Origin: PWQG01 sp050486205
Lineage (GTDB): Bacteria > Pseudomonadota > Gammaproteobacteria > Pseudomonadales > Pseudohongiellaceae
Length of the DNA stretch: 64,000 bases
Assembly (NCBI GenBank): GCA_050486205.1
Contig: JBJHCW010000005.1
Coordinates: forward strand, 310,001 to 374,000
Direction: 5' to 3'
In this document: positions 41,951 through 50,751 of the stretch, piece by piece
How the letters are laid out: each line of letters begins with the position of its first letter
Numbering within the stretch: position 1 is the first letter of the stretch
Notes under the pieces: generated by a model
What the model saw: the letters and a program-made list of their open reading frames with translations, nothing else
Told to the model about the DNA's origin: nothing
The model's database searches: none
Translations under genes and position numbers: made by a program

Positions 41951-42645
41951 TCCCTGTCCTGTTTTCTGTCATGGAGCTGGCCGGCCTTACGGGCTCGTGA
42001 ACGCTCCACCGCTGCCTTGATTTCCGCTTTTATCTGGTCAGCACGTTTCAGGTGGGCCGCAACGGACGGCGCAGCTGCCGGGTCAGTGCGGCCGCCCAGG
42101 CGTTGCTGACGAGCGCGTTTGCGCGTATCGGCCTGCCGGGCAAGGCGGGCGTTGCGTGCTTCATGGCGATGTTGCCAATGTTGTGACTGTGTGGCGGTGA
42201 TCTCGCCGCCACCCTGCTGCGGTTCGATCAGGTCTATACAGTCCACTGGGCACGGGGCAATACACAGCTCACAACCGGTGCATTCGGTCTCGATGACGGT
42301 GTGCATGTGTTTGGCCGCGCCCAGAATGGCATCAGTGGGGCAGGCCTGTATACACTTTGTACAACCAATGCATTCAGCTTCCCGTATCATGGCCACGCGC
42401 CGTGGACCCGGCTCGCCATGCTCTGGATCCAGAGGTACTATCGGTTTGTGCAGCAGGCGTGCAAGGGCAGCAATGGTGGCATCACCACCGGGTGGACAAC
42501 GATTGATGGCGTCGCCATTGGCGATGGCAGCAGCATAGGGCCGGCATCCGTCATAGTCACAGCGTTGGCACTGGGTCTGTGGCAGCAGGGCGTTGATCCG
42601 GTCAATCAGTGTCAAAGGTTCGGAGTCTGGCATCGGTACCATCAA
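41947..42645 (-). CDS. rsxB: RsxB/RnfB-like ferredoxin
   Basis: A 232-residue Fe-S protein. The N-terminal four-Cys module is LLPQTQCQRCDYDGCRPYA with NRCPPGG, followed by two [4Fe-4S] ferredoxin motifs (CIGCTKCIQACP and CTGCELCIAPCP) and a basic Ala/Arg-rich tail. In Rnf/Rsx complexes RnfB moves electrons to the membrane; here the usual N-terminal membrane helix is missing and no other rnf genes are beside it. The soluble form next to nth resembles the Pseudomonas arrangement. It overlaps nth by 4 nt. Confidence 0.88.
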   Translation of the reverse strand: MMVPMPDSEPLTLIDRINALLPQTQCQRCDYDGCRPYAAAIANGDAINRCPPGGDATIAALARLLHKPIVPLDPEHGEPGPRRVAMIREAECIGCTKCIQACPTDAILGAAKHMHTVIETECTGCELCIAPCPVDCIDLIEPQQGGGEITATQSQHWQHRHEARNARLARQADTRKRARQQRLGGRTDPAAAPSVAAHLKRADQIKAEIKAAVERSRARKAGQLHDRKQDRE

Positions 42646-42787
42646 TCATGGGTGGTGGCAGCAGGAATGAACTGTGCGTGTATGCGTGGCCAATTATGCC
42701 ACAGCTACGCGTGTTGCCTGAATCCGGGCATGGATTATGTGATAAACTCCGCCCCCATCTGAGAACGTCGATCGGAATCTTTAAACC

Positions 42788-42955
42788 ATGAGAAGATGGC
42801 AATGTATTGTCTGTGGCTTCATTTATGACGAAGCCGAGGGGCTGCCCGAAGAGGGCCTGCAGCCGGGTACCCGCTGGGAAGATGTGCCGGATGACTGGAT
42901 GTGCCCGGAATGTGGCGTGGGCAAGGAAGACTTCGAAATGATCGAACTGGCCTGA
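42788..42955 (+). CDS. Rubredoxin
   Basis: A 55-residue rubredoxin: Cys6 and Cys9 in WQCIVCGFIYDEAEG and Cys39 and Cys42 in DDWMCPECGVGKEDFE bind one iron. W37 and the Asp/Glu-rich face are typical. Rubredoxins carry electrons, for example to alkane hydroxylases or oxygen/peroxide detoxifying enzymes; neither partner gene is nearby. It precedes metG by 20 nt on the same strand and is divergent from rsxB. It is too short for a usual ORF length cut-off. Confidence 0.95.
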   Translation: MRRWQCIVCGFIYDEAEGLPEEGLQPGTRWEDVPDDWMCPECGVGKEDFEMIELA

Positions 42956-42975
42956 GGCGGCGGGAGGAGATACCG

Positions 42976-45069
42976 GTGGCACAACGCAGGATTCTGGTGA
43001 CCAGTGCATTGCCCTATGCCAATGGACCGATTCACCTTGGGCATATTCTTGAAGTGGTTCAGACCGATATCTGGGTCCGGTTCCAGCGCATGCGCGGGGC
43101 CGATTGTGTTTATGTCTGCGCCGACGATGCCCATGGCACTGCCATCATGCTCAGCGCCGAGCGTGCGGGTATCAGTCCCGAGGCCTGGATCGAGAAGATG
43201 TCACAGAGTCATCAAAAGGACTTTGCCGGCTTTCTGATCAATTTTGACAACTATCACTCCACGCACTCGCCCGAGAACCGGCACTATGCTGAGTCCATCT
43301 ATCGTGCCCTGCGTGATAATGGCCATATTGCCACGCGCACCATCAGTCAGCTTTATGATCCGGAAAAGTCACTGTTTCTGGCTGATCGCTTTGTCAAGGG
43401 TACCTGCCCGAAGTGTGGCGCTGAAGACCAGTATGGTGACAACTGTGAAGTCTGCAATGCCGCCTACAGTCCCAGTGAACTGATCAATCCGCGCTCGGTG
43501 TATTCGGGTGCAACGCCGGTGGAAAAGGATTCCGAGCATTATTTCTTCCGTCTGCCCGAGTTCACGGACATGCTCAGAGACTGGACCCGCAGCGGCACCC
43601 TTCAGGATTCGGTGGCCAACAAACTCGCCGAATGGCTGGACGTGGGATTACAGGAATGGGATATCAGCCGGGACGCGCCGTATTTCGGTTTCGAGATACC
43701 GGACGCACCGGGCAAGTATTTTTACGTGTGGCTGGATGCGCCAATCGGTTACATGGCCAGTTTCCGTCACCTGTGTGATCGCACGGACTACGAGTTCGAT
43801 GATTACTGGAAGCCGGACTCGGATACCGAGCTTTATCATTTCATTGGCAAGGACATCATCAATTTCCATACACTGTTCTGGCCTGCCATGCTCAGCAGTG
43901 CCGGGTATCGTGCACCCACAAAAGTGCATGTGCACGGCTTCATGACGGTCAATGGCAAGAAAATGTCGAAATCGCGCGGCACCTTTGTTAATGCTGCTAC
44001 CTATCTGAAACACCTGCATCCGGAGTACATGCGTTATTACCTGGCGTCCAGGCTGGGCAGCGGTGTGGATGATCTGGATTGGCACCTGGATGACTTTGTC
44101 ACCCGGGTAAACTCGGACCTGGTCGGCAAGGTGGTCAACATAGCCAGTCGCTGCGCCGGGTTCATTCACAAGGGATTTGATGGCGTATTGTCGGACACCT
44201 GCAGTGAACCGGCATTGGTGGCCGATTTCCAGGCAGCAGCTGAGGGTATTGCCACTCACTTCGAAAATCGTGAGTACAGTCGTGCCATTCGCGACATCAT
44301 GGCACTGGCTGATCGCGCCAATCAGTATATTGCCGAAAAACAACCCTGGACGATCGCCAAAACCGATCGGCACGCGCCTGAAGTGCAGGCGGTATGCAGC
44401 ACGGGTATCAACCTGTTTCGCATCATCATGATTTACCTGAAACCGGTGCTACCGGCCATGGCCGCTGACGCCGAGAGTTTTCTCAACGTGGATGCATTGA
44501 ACTGGGACAGCAGCCAGCAGCTGCTGCTGGGTCACCGGATCAATGTGTTCAAACCTTTGATCAACCGCGTCGAGGCGGACAAGGTCTATGCCATGATAGA
44601 AGAAGGGAAAAATGAAGCGGTGGCAGCAGCGGCCGGTATCGAGACTCAGAACCAAAGCCAGCCCCCGGCTGCTGGTGCGGCCCCGGTTGTTGACGACTCA
44701 CCGCTGGCGAAAGAGCCGGTGGCCGAGGAAATCGAATTTCCGGATTTTGCCCGGGTCGATCTGCGTATTGCCAGAATCGTCAGGGCCGCGCATGTTGACG
44801 GGGCTGACAAGCTGCTGCAGCTGACACTGGACCTGGGTGTCGACGCCGATGGCAAACCGGTGATACGTCATGTGTTCTCCGGCATCAAATCCGCCTACGA
44901 GCCGGCAAAGCTGGAAGGGCGTCTGACGGTGGTGGTGGCAAATCTGAAGCCACGCAAGATGAAATTTGGCGTGTCCGAAGGCATGGTGCTGGCGGCCGGG
45001 CCGGGCGGCAAGGATATCTGGCTGCTGGAACCCGATGCCGGTGCCGAGCCGGGCATGCGTGTGATGTAG
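42976..45069 (+). CDS. metG: Methionyl-tRNA synthetase
   Basis: A 697-residue class I synthetase charging tRNA-Met. The HIGH-type motif is GPIHLGH, the zinc-binding knuckle CPKCGAEDQYGDNCEVC is present, and the KMSKS loop is NGKKMSKSRGTF. The C-terminal FPDFARVDLRIARIVRA begins an EMAP-II-like tRNA-binding domain also responsible for dimerisation. The start is the GTG at 42976, where GGAGGAGA lies 7 nt ahead; the longer in-frame ORF from 42901 would overlap rubredoxin. Probably co-transcribed with rubredoxin. Confidence 0.96.
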   Translation: MAQRRILVTSALPYANGPIHLGHILEVVQTDIWVRFQRMRGADCVYVCADDAHGTAIMLSAERAGISPEAWIEKMSQSHQKDFAGFLINFDNYHSTHSPENRHYAESIYRALRDNGHIATRTISQLYDPEKSLFLADRFVKGTCPKCGAEDQYGDNCEVCNAAYSPSELINPRSVYSGATPVEKDSEHYFFRLPEFTDMLRDWTRSGTLQDSVANKLAEWLDVGLQEWDISRDAPYFGFEIPDAPGKYFYVWLDAPIGYMASFRHLCDRTDYEFDDYWKPDSDTELYHFIGKDIINFHTLFWPAMLSSAGYRAPTKVHVHGFMTVNGKKMSKSRGTFVNAATYLKHLHPEYMRYYLASRLGSGVDDLDWHLDDFVTRVNSDLVGKVVNIASRCAGFIHKGFDGVLSDTCSEPALVADFQAAAEGIATHFENREYSRAIRDIMALADRANQYIAEKQPWTIAKTDRHAPEVQAVCSTGINLFRIIMIYLKPVLPAMAADAESFLNVDALNWDSSQQLLLGHRINVFKPLINRVEADKVYAMIEEGKNEAVAAAAGIETQNQSQPPAAGAAPVVDDSPLAKEPVAEEIEFPDFARVDLRIARIVRAAHVDGADKLLQLTLDLGVDADGKPVIRHVFSGIKSAYEPAKLEGRLTVVVANLKPRKMKFGVSEGMVLAAGPGGKDIWLLEPDAGAEPGMRVM

Positions 45070-45176
45070 CCACTTCAGCCGCAAAAACGAACAGGTTTAC
45101 GATTTGACCGGTGCAAGGAATATCGGTTTTACTGGGTCCGACAACATCAACGACAAGAATAGCCTGAGGACACCCA

Positions 45177-46805
45177 ATGAATGAGTCATTCGCCACAACC
45201 CGCTGTGGCGCTCGCAATCTGCCGTCAGTTTTCCTGCTGTGGTTTCTTGTACTCATCCCCCTTGCCCTGATGCTCAGTGTGCCGGCTTCGGCGCAGCAGC
45301 AGGTGCCACCTGATCCGCCCATCAACGGTCAGGAGGAGCCGGCAGAGATGCCTGCCCCGGCCAGCACATCAGGTTCAATGCCCGCTGACATCACAGAGTC
45401 CGCGCGCCAGGTGGAGAACTCCATCGTCAAGATCTACACCACCACAGCCGCTCCGGACTACTTCACGCCATGGCGCCTGATGAATCCGGGGCAGGGCACG
45501 GGCTCCGGTGCCCTGATCAGCGATCAACGGATTCTGACCAATGCTCACGTAATTGCCAATGCCAGTTATGTGCAGGTCCAGAAACACAATGACCCCAATC
45601 GGTACTTTGCCGAAGTGGATTTTGTCTCGCACGCTTCCGACCTGGCCATCTTGCGGGTCCCGGACGAGCGCTTCTTCGATGGTATGGAACCGTTGGAAAT
45701 TGGTGAGCTGCCCGAACCCCATACCGAGGTGAATGTGTTTGGGTACCCCATGGGTGGGCGGACATTGAGTATCACCCGGGGCATACTTTCGCGGGTTGAA
45801 CATCAGACCTATGCCCATTCCGGTGAATACCTTCTGGCTGGACAGATCGATGCCGCCATCAATCCGGGCAACAGCGGTGGTCCGGTCATTGTTGACGGCA
45901 AGATAGCCGGTGTTGTCATGCAGTCAGTGGCGGGAGGGCGCGCTGAGGCGCTGGGTTATTTTGTGCCGCCGGATATTGTCCGCCACATGCTGGTAGACAG
46001 CGAAAGCGGCGTTTATGACGGTTTTCCGGATCTGGGCTTCCGCACCCAGGACCTGGAAAGCCCTGCTGCCAAATCGGCCTACGGCTTGAGCGACGACGAT
46101 AGCGGCGTACTTGTGATCAAGGTATTTGACGATTCGCCTGCCCACGGCATCCTGCGCGAAAACGATGTGTTGTTGTCCATTGAGGGATACGACATCGCCG
46201 GAGACAGTACCATCCGGATCAGCAGCAGCGTGCAGACGAACTACAAACATGCCATTGACATGAAACATATTGGTGAGTTGGTGCAGGTGGAATTCATCCG
46301 CCATGGAGAGCGTCACCGCGAACAGTTGATTGCCCAGCGCCGGGAGGACAGTTACACCCTGGTTCGCTCCGAGGCCTTTGATGAAATTCCTGAATACAAG
46401 ATCTACGGTGGTGTAGTGTTTGTGCCCTTGAGCATGAACCTGATCAAGCGCTGGGGCCGGGACTGGAACCGGACTGCGCCCGTCAACCTGTTGGCTGCCC
46501 GCAATCAGTGGCGGACACCGGAACGCACCGAACATGTGGTGGCGTTGCAGGTGTTGGCGGCTGATGTGAATCTGGGCTACCACGACCTGCGCACCTGGAT
46601 AGTGGAGTCGGTCAACGGTGAACAGGTCCGGGATTTTTCCCATTTTGCGCACATGCTGCGTGACAATCAGGCGCCCTATGTTGTGTTCAGCAACATGTCA
46701 GGCTATCAGGTGGTGATTGATCACGAGGAGGCGAGACAGAGCGAATCCATGATTCTTCAGCGTTACCGTATACCGTCAGCGTATTCCGATGGCCTGTTTG
46801 ATTGA
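45177..46805 (+). CDS. Periplasmic HtrA/Deg-like serine protease with PDZ region
   Basis: A 542-residue S1C-type protease. The N-terminal hydrophobic stretch (residues 17-38) ending PASAQ acts as signal peptide. The catalytic triad is His124 (ILTNAHV), Asp155 (SHASDLAIL) and Ser233 (NPGNSGGPV). A PDZ-like domain follows (GVLVIKVFDDSPAHGIL), then a second region up to the C-terminus (LQVLAADVNLGYHDLRTW) as in bipartite Deg proteins. It probably degrades or chaperones envelope proteins. The GSGALISDQ and zymogen-like loops differ in length from E. coli DegP, so it is not called degP. Confidence 0.88.
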   Translation: MNESFATTRCGARNLPSVFLLWFLVLIPLALMLSVPASAQQQVPPDPPINGQEEPAEMPAPASTSGSMPADITESARQVENSIVKIYTTTAAPDYFTPWRLMNPGQGTGSGALISDQRILTNAHVIANASYVQVQKHNDPNRYFAEVDFVSHASDLAILRVPDERFFDGMEPLEIGELPEPHTEVNVFGYPMGGRTLSITRGILSRVEHQTYAHSGEYLLAGQIDAAINPGNSGGPVIVDGKIAGVVMQSVAGGRAEALGYFVPPDIVRHMLVDSESGVYDGFPDLGFRTQDLESPAAKSAYGLSDDDSGVLVIKVFDDSPAHGILRENDVLLSIEGYDIAGDSTIRISSSVQTNYKHAIDMKHIGELVQVEFIRHGERHREQLIAQRREDSYTLVRSEAFDEIPEYKIYGGVVFVPLSMNLIKRWGRDWNRTAPVNLLAARNQWRTPERTEHVVALQVLAADVNLGYHDLRTWIVESVNGEQVRDFSHFAHMLRDNQAPYVVFSNMSGYQVVIDHEEARQSESMILQRYRIPSAYSDGLFD

Positions 46806-46898
46806 GTCGGCGCCGCAGCAATACATTGTGATATGATGCGCCGGTTTCGAATTTGCTGAAAAACGGACATTGCTGAAAAAGCCAGGGGAATCACTCGC

Positions 46899-47468
46899 AT
46901 GACAATCAAATCCGACAAATGGATTCGCAGGATGGCCGCTGAACACGGAATGATCGACCCGTTTGAGCCAGGCCAGATTCGATACGTGGATGGCAACAAG
47001 GTGATTTCCTACGGCACGTCAAGTTATGGATATGACGTGCGCTGCGCTACTGAATTCAAGATCTTCACCAACGTACATACCACCAATGTGGTCGACCCCA
47101 AGAATTTTGATGAAGGCAGCTTTGTCAGTATCGACGAGCCGTACTGCATCATTCCTCCGAACTCCTTCGCCCTGGCGCGGACCATCGAGTACTTCCGCAT
47201 TCCCAGTGATGTCCTGACGGTGTGTCTGGGCAAGTCCACCTATGCCCGCTGCGGCATCATTGTCAATGTGACACCGCTGGAGCCCGAATGGGAAGGACAT
47301 GTGACTCTGGAGTTCTCCAATACCACACCGCTGCCGGCGAAAATCTACGCCAACGAGGGTGTGGCGCAGATGCTGTTCTACCAGTCGGATGAGCAGTGTG
47401 AAGTGACCTATCGCCAGCGTGGCGGCAAGTACATGGGCCAGACCGGCGTCACACCGCCAAGAGCCTGA
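46899..47468 (+). CDS. dcd: dCTP deaminase
   Basis: A 189-residue trimeric enzyme converting dCTP to dUTP, the start of dTTP supply. It has ISYGTSSYGYDVR, CLGKSTYARCGI with the substrate-binding Ser/Arg pair, VTPLEPEWEGHVTLEFSNTT and the C-terminal nucleotide-closing lid QRGGKYMGQTGVTPPRA. An extended -10 (TGATATGAT, core 46832-46837) lies 62 nt upstream. It ends at a strong hairpin (47504-47525) before the flagellar block. Confidence 0.95.
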   Translation: MTIKSDKWIRRMAAEHGMIDPFEPGQIRYVDGNKVISYGTSSYGYDVRCATEFKIFTNVHTTNVVDPKNFDEGSFVSIDEPYCIIPPNSFALARTIEYFRIPSDVLTVCLGKSTYARCGIIVNVTPLEPEWEGHVTLEFSNTTPLPAKIYANEGVAQMLFYQSDEQCEVTYRQRGGKYMGQTGVTPPRA

Positions 47469-47503
47469 CGTAGACGTCAACATCCTGTCCCGAATCCCTC
47501 CGA

Positions 47504-47533
47504 AGCGGTCAATTATTTGACCGCTGACCTTTT
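47504..47533 (+). terminator. Terminator of dcd
   Basis: AGCGGTCAA / TTGACCGCT form a perfect 9-bp stem with a 4-nt loop, followed by GACCTTTTCTGATTT. It separates dcd from the flagellar regulon. Confidence 0.7.
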
Positions 47534-47572
47534 CTGATTTCCCAAGTTGTTGTTTTTAAAGCCTTATGCTTT

Positions 47573-47590
47573 CTGGCATAGAGATTGCTA
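47573..47590 (+). promoter_or_regulatory. Sigma-54 promoter of fleSR
   Basis: CTGGCATAGAGATTGCTA carries the GG at -24 and GC at -12 exactly 12 nt apart, matching the YTGGCAYR-N4-TTGCW consensus. It lies 39 nt before the fleS ATG. In Pseudomonas and Vibrio the equivalent promoter is activated by FleQ/FlrA. Confidence 0.82.
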
Positions 47591-47628
47591 TCTCTGTTCA
47601 CAAGATTGTGGGTACGAGCGCAATAACA

Positions 47629-48885
47629 ATGAGTCAGACAGGGCAGGCTTTACTTCGGCGGCAAGCTGACGACTTTGTCGTGGACGCAAGCACGCCCGAG
47701 GCGCTGCAGTCGGCGTTCAGGGCGTTCAATGAGTTGTCTCGCGAGCTCAGTGACAATTACCACGCACTGGAGCTGCGTGTCAGGGAGTTGACACAGGAAG
47801 CGGCGCGTGCGAATGCGCAGCGGCTGCAGGAGCTTTCGGAAAAGGAACGTCTGGCAAGTCGACTGGAAAACCTGTTGCAACTATTGCCCGGCGGTGTGCT
47901 TGTGCTGAACAGCGAGGGGCGCGTGGCCGAGTGCAACAAGGCGGCGGTTGAACTGCTGGGAGAACCGCTGGCTGGCGAATTGTGGTTGGACGTCATCCAG
48001 CAGCGATTTTCGCCAAGAGCAGACGACGGACACGAAATTTCGCTCAGGGACGGCCGCCGCGTCAGTCTTTTGACTCGGTCCCTGAATGATGAGCCGGGGC
48101 AGATCATACTGATTACTGACCAGACTGAAACCCGTCGTCTGCAACAGAATCTTAGCCGGCATCAACGGCTGTCCGAAATGGGCCGAATGGTGTCCTCGCT
48201 GGCCCACCAGATACGCACACCACTTTCTGCAGCCATGCTCTACAGTGGGCATCTTGCTTCGCACAAGCTCAGCGATGAGCAGTACCGGCGTACCGTCAAC
48301 AAGCTGGAAAATCGTCTGCACAATATGGAACGCCAGGTGCAGGACATGCTGCTGTTTGCACGGGGCGACGCGGTACTGGATACGGTGACGGGAATCAATG
48401 CGCTGCTGGAAGAAACCCGAAGCGCAGCCGAGGTGCTGATGCGCGGCCCGAATATACGCTGCCACTGGGGCCATGTGGCAGACGATATGCAAGTGCGTTG
48501 CAATCGTGATGCGCTGATCGGTGCACTGTTGAATCTGATCGAAAACGCAGTACAGAGTGCCGGTGCAGCAGCGGTTCTGCATATTGAGGGGGTGCTTGTC
48601 CAGGAACAGGGCCGGACCATGGTGCGGCTCCAGGTCAGTGACAATGGCCCGGGCGTGGCACCGGAAATCATGGACCAGGTGACCGAGGCATTTTTTACTA
48701 CCAAGGCCCAGGGTACCGGGTTGGGTCTGGCCGTTGCCCAGATTGTTGCCAGGGCGCATGGCGGGCGCTTCTTCATTGAATCGAATGAGCACAAAGTCGA
48801 TCCGGAGGCAGACATGCCAACTGGCACCTGTGCCGGTTTCCTGTTGCCGGTGATCGAACTGGAAAAAACTGGGAGTGATGGATGA
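47629..48885 (+). CDS. fleS: Flagellar sensor histidine kinase FleS/FlrB
   Basis: A 418-residue cytoplasmic kinase. A coiled-coil N-terminus leads to a PAS domain (about residues 85-190, LPGGVLVLNSEGRVAECN), then the H-box LAHQIRTPLSAAML, N-box NLIENAVQSA and G-boxes DNGPGVAPE and GTGLGLAVAQ. It has no membrane span, as in FleS/FlrB. The start at 47629 is chosen because the longer ORF from 47566 would begin inside the sigma-54 promoter. It phosphorylates FleR to turn on middle flagellar genes; the two ORFs overlap by 4 nt. Confidence 0.92.
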   Translation: MSQTGQALLRRQADDFVVDASTPEALQSAFRAFNELSRELSDNYHALELRVRELTQEAARANAQRLQELSEKERLASRLENLLQLLPGGVLVLNSEGRVAECNKAAVELLGEPLAGELWLDVIQQRFSPRADDGHEISLRDGRRVSLLTRSLNDEPGQIILITDQTETRRLQQNLSRHQRLSEMGRMVSSLAHQIRTPLSAAMLYSGHLASHKLSDEQYRRTVNKLENRLHNMERQVQDMLLFARGDAVLDTVTGINALLEETRSAAEVLMRGPNIRCHWGHVADDMQVRCNRDALIGALLNLIENAVQSAGAAAVLHIEGVLVQEQGRTMVRLQVSDNGPGVAPEIMDQVTEAFFTTKAQGTGLGLAVAQIVARAHGGRFFIESNEHKVDPEADMPTGTCAGFLLPVIELEKTGSDG

Positions 48886-50303
48886 GCAAATCAAGATTAC
48901 TGATTGCCGAGGATGATTGGGATCTTCGCGAGGCGCTGGTGGAAACCCTGGCGTACGCCGGGTTCGATGTGCTTGCTGCCGAATCTGCCGAGCAGGCACT
49001 GGAGCTTTTGGCCAGTGAACCAGTGGATATGGTGATTTCCGACGTGAACATGGGCGCTATGGACGGTCACGAACTGCTGTGTCGTATAAGGGCTGGATTC
49101 CCGCTGATTCCTGTCCTGCTTATCACCGCGTATGGCAGCATCGGCCAATCGGTGGAAGCCATGCGAAACGGTGCTGTGGACTATCTGGTCAAGCCCTTCA
49201 AGCCCCAGACCCTGCTTGATACAGTGCGCAAGTATGTTGCGGTGCCCATGCAGAACCAGGGCAGCGAGTGGCAGCCGGTGGCCGAGGAACCGAGCAGTCG
49301 TCAGTTACTGCGTCTGGCGCAAAAGGTGGCGGTTTCCGACGCCAATGTGTTGATCTCCGGAGAAAGTGGTACCGGAAAAGAAGTGCTGGCGCGTTATATC
49401 CATCAACAGTCAAGACGCTCGCAGGACACATTCATTGCCATCAATTGCGCCGCGATTCCCGAAAACATGCTGGAAGCAACATTGTTTGGTCACGAAAAGG
49501 GTGCATTCACCGGCGCCTACACCAGCAGTCCCGGCAAATTCGAACAGGCCGATGGCGGCACCATCCTGTTGGATGAAATTTCCGAGATGGATATAGGCTT
49601 GCAGGCAAAGATCCTTCGCGTGCTTCAGGAGCGCGAAGTCGAGCGCGTCGGAGGGCGAAAGACCATTGCCTTGAATGTGCGTGTGATTGCAACAACCAAC
49701 CGTGACCTGCAGGCCTGCGTGGCTGATGGGAGTTTCCGTGAAGACCTGTACTACCGTCTGAGCGTGTTTCCACTGCAGTGGCTGCCGCTGCGCCAGCGAA
49801 CACTGGACATCCTGCCTCTGGCCGAGCGGATTCTGCAGCGGCATGCAGGAACCATGGCACAGTCTTCCGTGCATTTTGATGATTCGGCAAAGTCGCTCAT
49901 CACGCGTTACAGCTGGCCAGGCAATGTGCGCGAGCTGGACAATGTCATCCAGCGCGCGCTCATCATGCAGGAAAATGGTTGTATCACGGCGTCCTGCCTG
50001 GGACTGGATCTGTCGGCAGCGGATGGCTGCAGTGCTGACAGATCAGCAGCCGGCCGTGCTGTGCAGGCGATTGGCGGCCGGACTGAGCCCGGGTTGAGTG
50101 ATGACCTGCAGGACAGCGCCAGTGTACTGGGTAGCGACCTGAAGCGGCGTGAGTTCGAGATAATCCTTCAGACTCTGCGTGAGCAGGGTGGCCGCCGAAA
50201 GGAGACTGCCGAGATTCTGGGGGTCAGTGCACGCACATTACGCTATAAACTGGCGCGCATGCGTGATTCTGGCATAAATATTGAATCTCTGGTCAGTGCC
50301 TGA
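48882..50303 (+). CDS. fleR: Sigma-54-dependent flagellar response regulator FleR/FlrC
   Basis: A 473-residue NtrC-type activator: receiver domain (Asp acceptor in MVISDVNMGAMDG), AAA+ domain with Walker A GESGTGKEV, the sigma-54 contacting GAFTGA loop and Walker B GGTILLDEIS, and a Fis-type helix-turn-helix (RKETAEILGVSARTLRYKL). It activates sigma-54 promoters of the hook and basal-body genes. The Ala/Ser/Gly-rich linker before the DNA-binding domain is about 50 residues. It is the second gene of the operon and is followed 45 nt later by fliE. Confidence 0.94.
   Translation: MSKSRLLIAEDDWDLREALVETLAYAGFDVLAAESAEQALELLASEPVDMVISDVNMGAMDGHELLCRIRAGFPLIPVLLITAYGSIGQSVEAMRNGAVDYLVKPFKPQTLLDTVRKYVAVPMQNQGSEWQPVAEEPSSRQLLRLAQKVAVSDANVLISGESGTGKEVLARYIHQQSRRSQDTFIAINCAAIPENMLEATLFGHEKGAFTGAYTSSPGKFEQADGGTILLDEISEMDIGLQAKILRVLQEREVERVGGRKTIALNVRVIATTNRDLQACVADGSFREDLYYRLSVFPLQWLPLRQRTLDILPLAERILQRHAGTMAQSSVHFDDSAKSLITRYSWPGNVRELDNVIQRALIMQENGCITASCLGLDLSAADGCSADRSAAGRAVQAIGGRTEPGLSDDLQDSASVLGSDLKRREFEIILQTLREQGGRRKETAEILGVSARTLRYKLARMRDSGINIESLVSA
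50269..50286 (+). promoter_or_regulatory. Weak sigma-54-like site before fliE
   Basis: CTGGCATAAATATTGAAT has the -24 TGGCA and -12 TTG at the right distance but GA in place of the highly conserved GC. It lies in the last codons of fleR, 63 nt before fliE. A FleR-driven fliE promoter would be expected here by analogy. Confidence 0.3.
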
Positions 50304-50348
50304 TCTGCAGTGACGGTGAATTGACAGTGACGAGGAGTTACACAGGGC

Positions 50349-50705
50349 ATGAATACAATCAATGACCGTTCAGACATCAACCAGGTGTTGATGCAGATGC
50401 GACAGATTCGCGAGCAGGTGGCATCACCGGCCGTACGTGCCGCGGAAACGGAACAGGTCGGAGCGGCGCAGGCCAGCGACCGGGTTGGATTTGCCGATAT
50501 GCTCAAACAGGCCGTGGAGTCAGTCAACGATACACAGCTCAAGTCTTCCGAGTTGCAGACTGCCTTTGAGGCGGGCGACCCGAATGTGGATATTACCCAG
50601 GTCATGGTACAGATGCAGAAAGCCAGCGTGTCCTTCGAGGCTATGAACCAGGTGCGCAATCGCCTGGTCAGTGCCTATCAGGATATCATGAACATGCCGA
50701 TCTGA
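50349..50705 (+). CDS. fliE: Flagellar hook-basal body protein FliE
   Basis: A 118-residue export substrate that links the MS ring to the proximal rod. The C-terminal pattern DPNVDITQVMVQMQKASVSFEAM and RNRLVSAYQDIMNMPI is the FliE signature. It has no cleavable signal, as expected for a type III-exported protein. First structural gene of the fliE-J group; GAGGAG lies ahead of the ATG. Confidence 0.95.
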   Translation: MNTINDRSDINQVLMQMRQIREQVASPAVRAAETEQVGAAQASDRVGFADMLKQAVESVNDTQLKSSELQTAFEAGDPNVDITQVMVQMQKASVSFEAMNQVRNRLVSAYQDIMNMPI

Positions 50706-50751
50706 ACCGCGATGCAACCCGGAACCAGTACAGTGATTACAGAGACTGAAT

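Noticed and set aside
47881..48999. 372-codon minus-strand open frame opposite fleS
   Set aside because: Antisense shadow of the kinase; Cys/His/Gln-rich composition.
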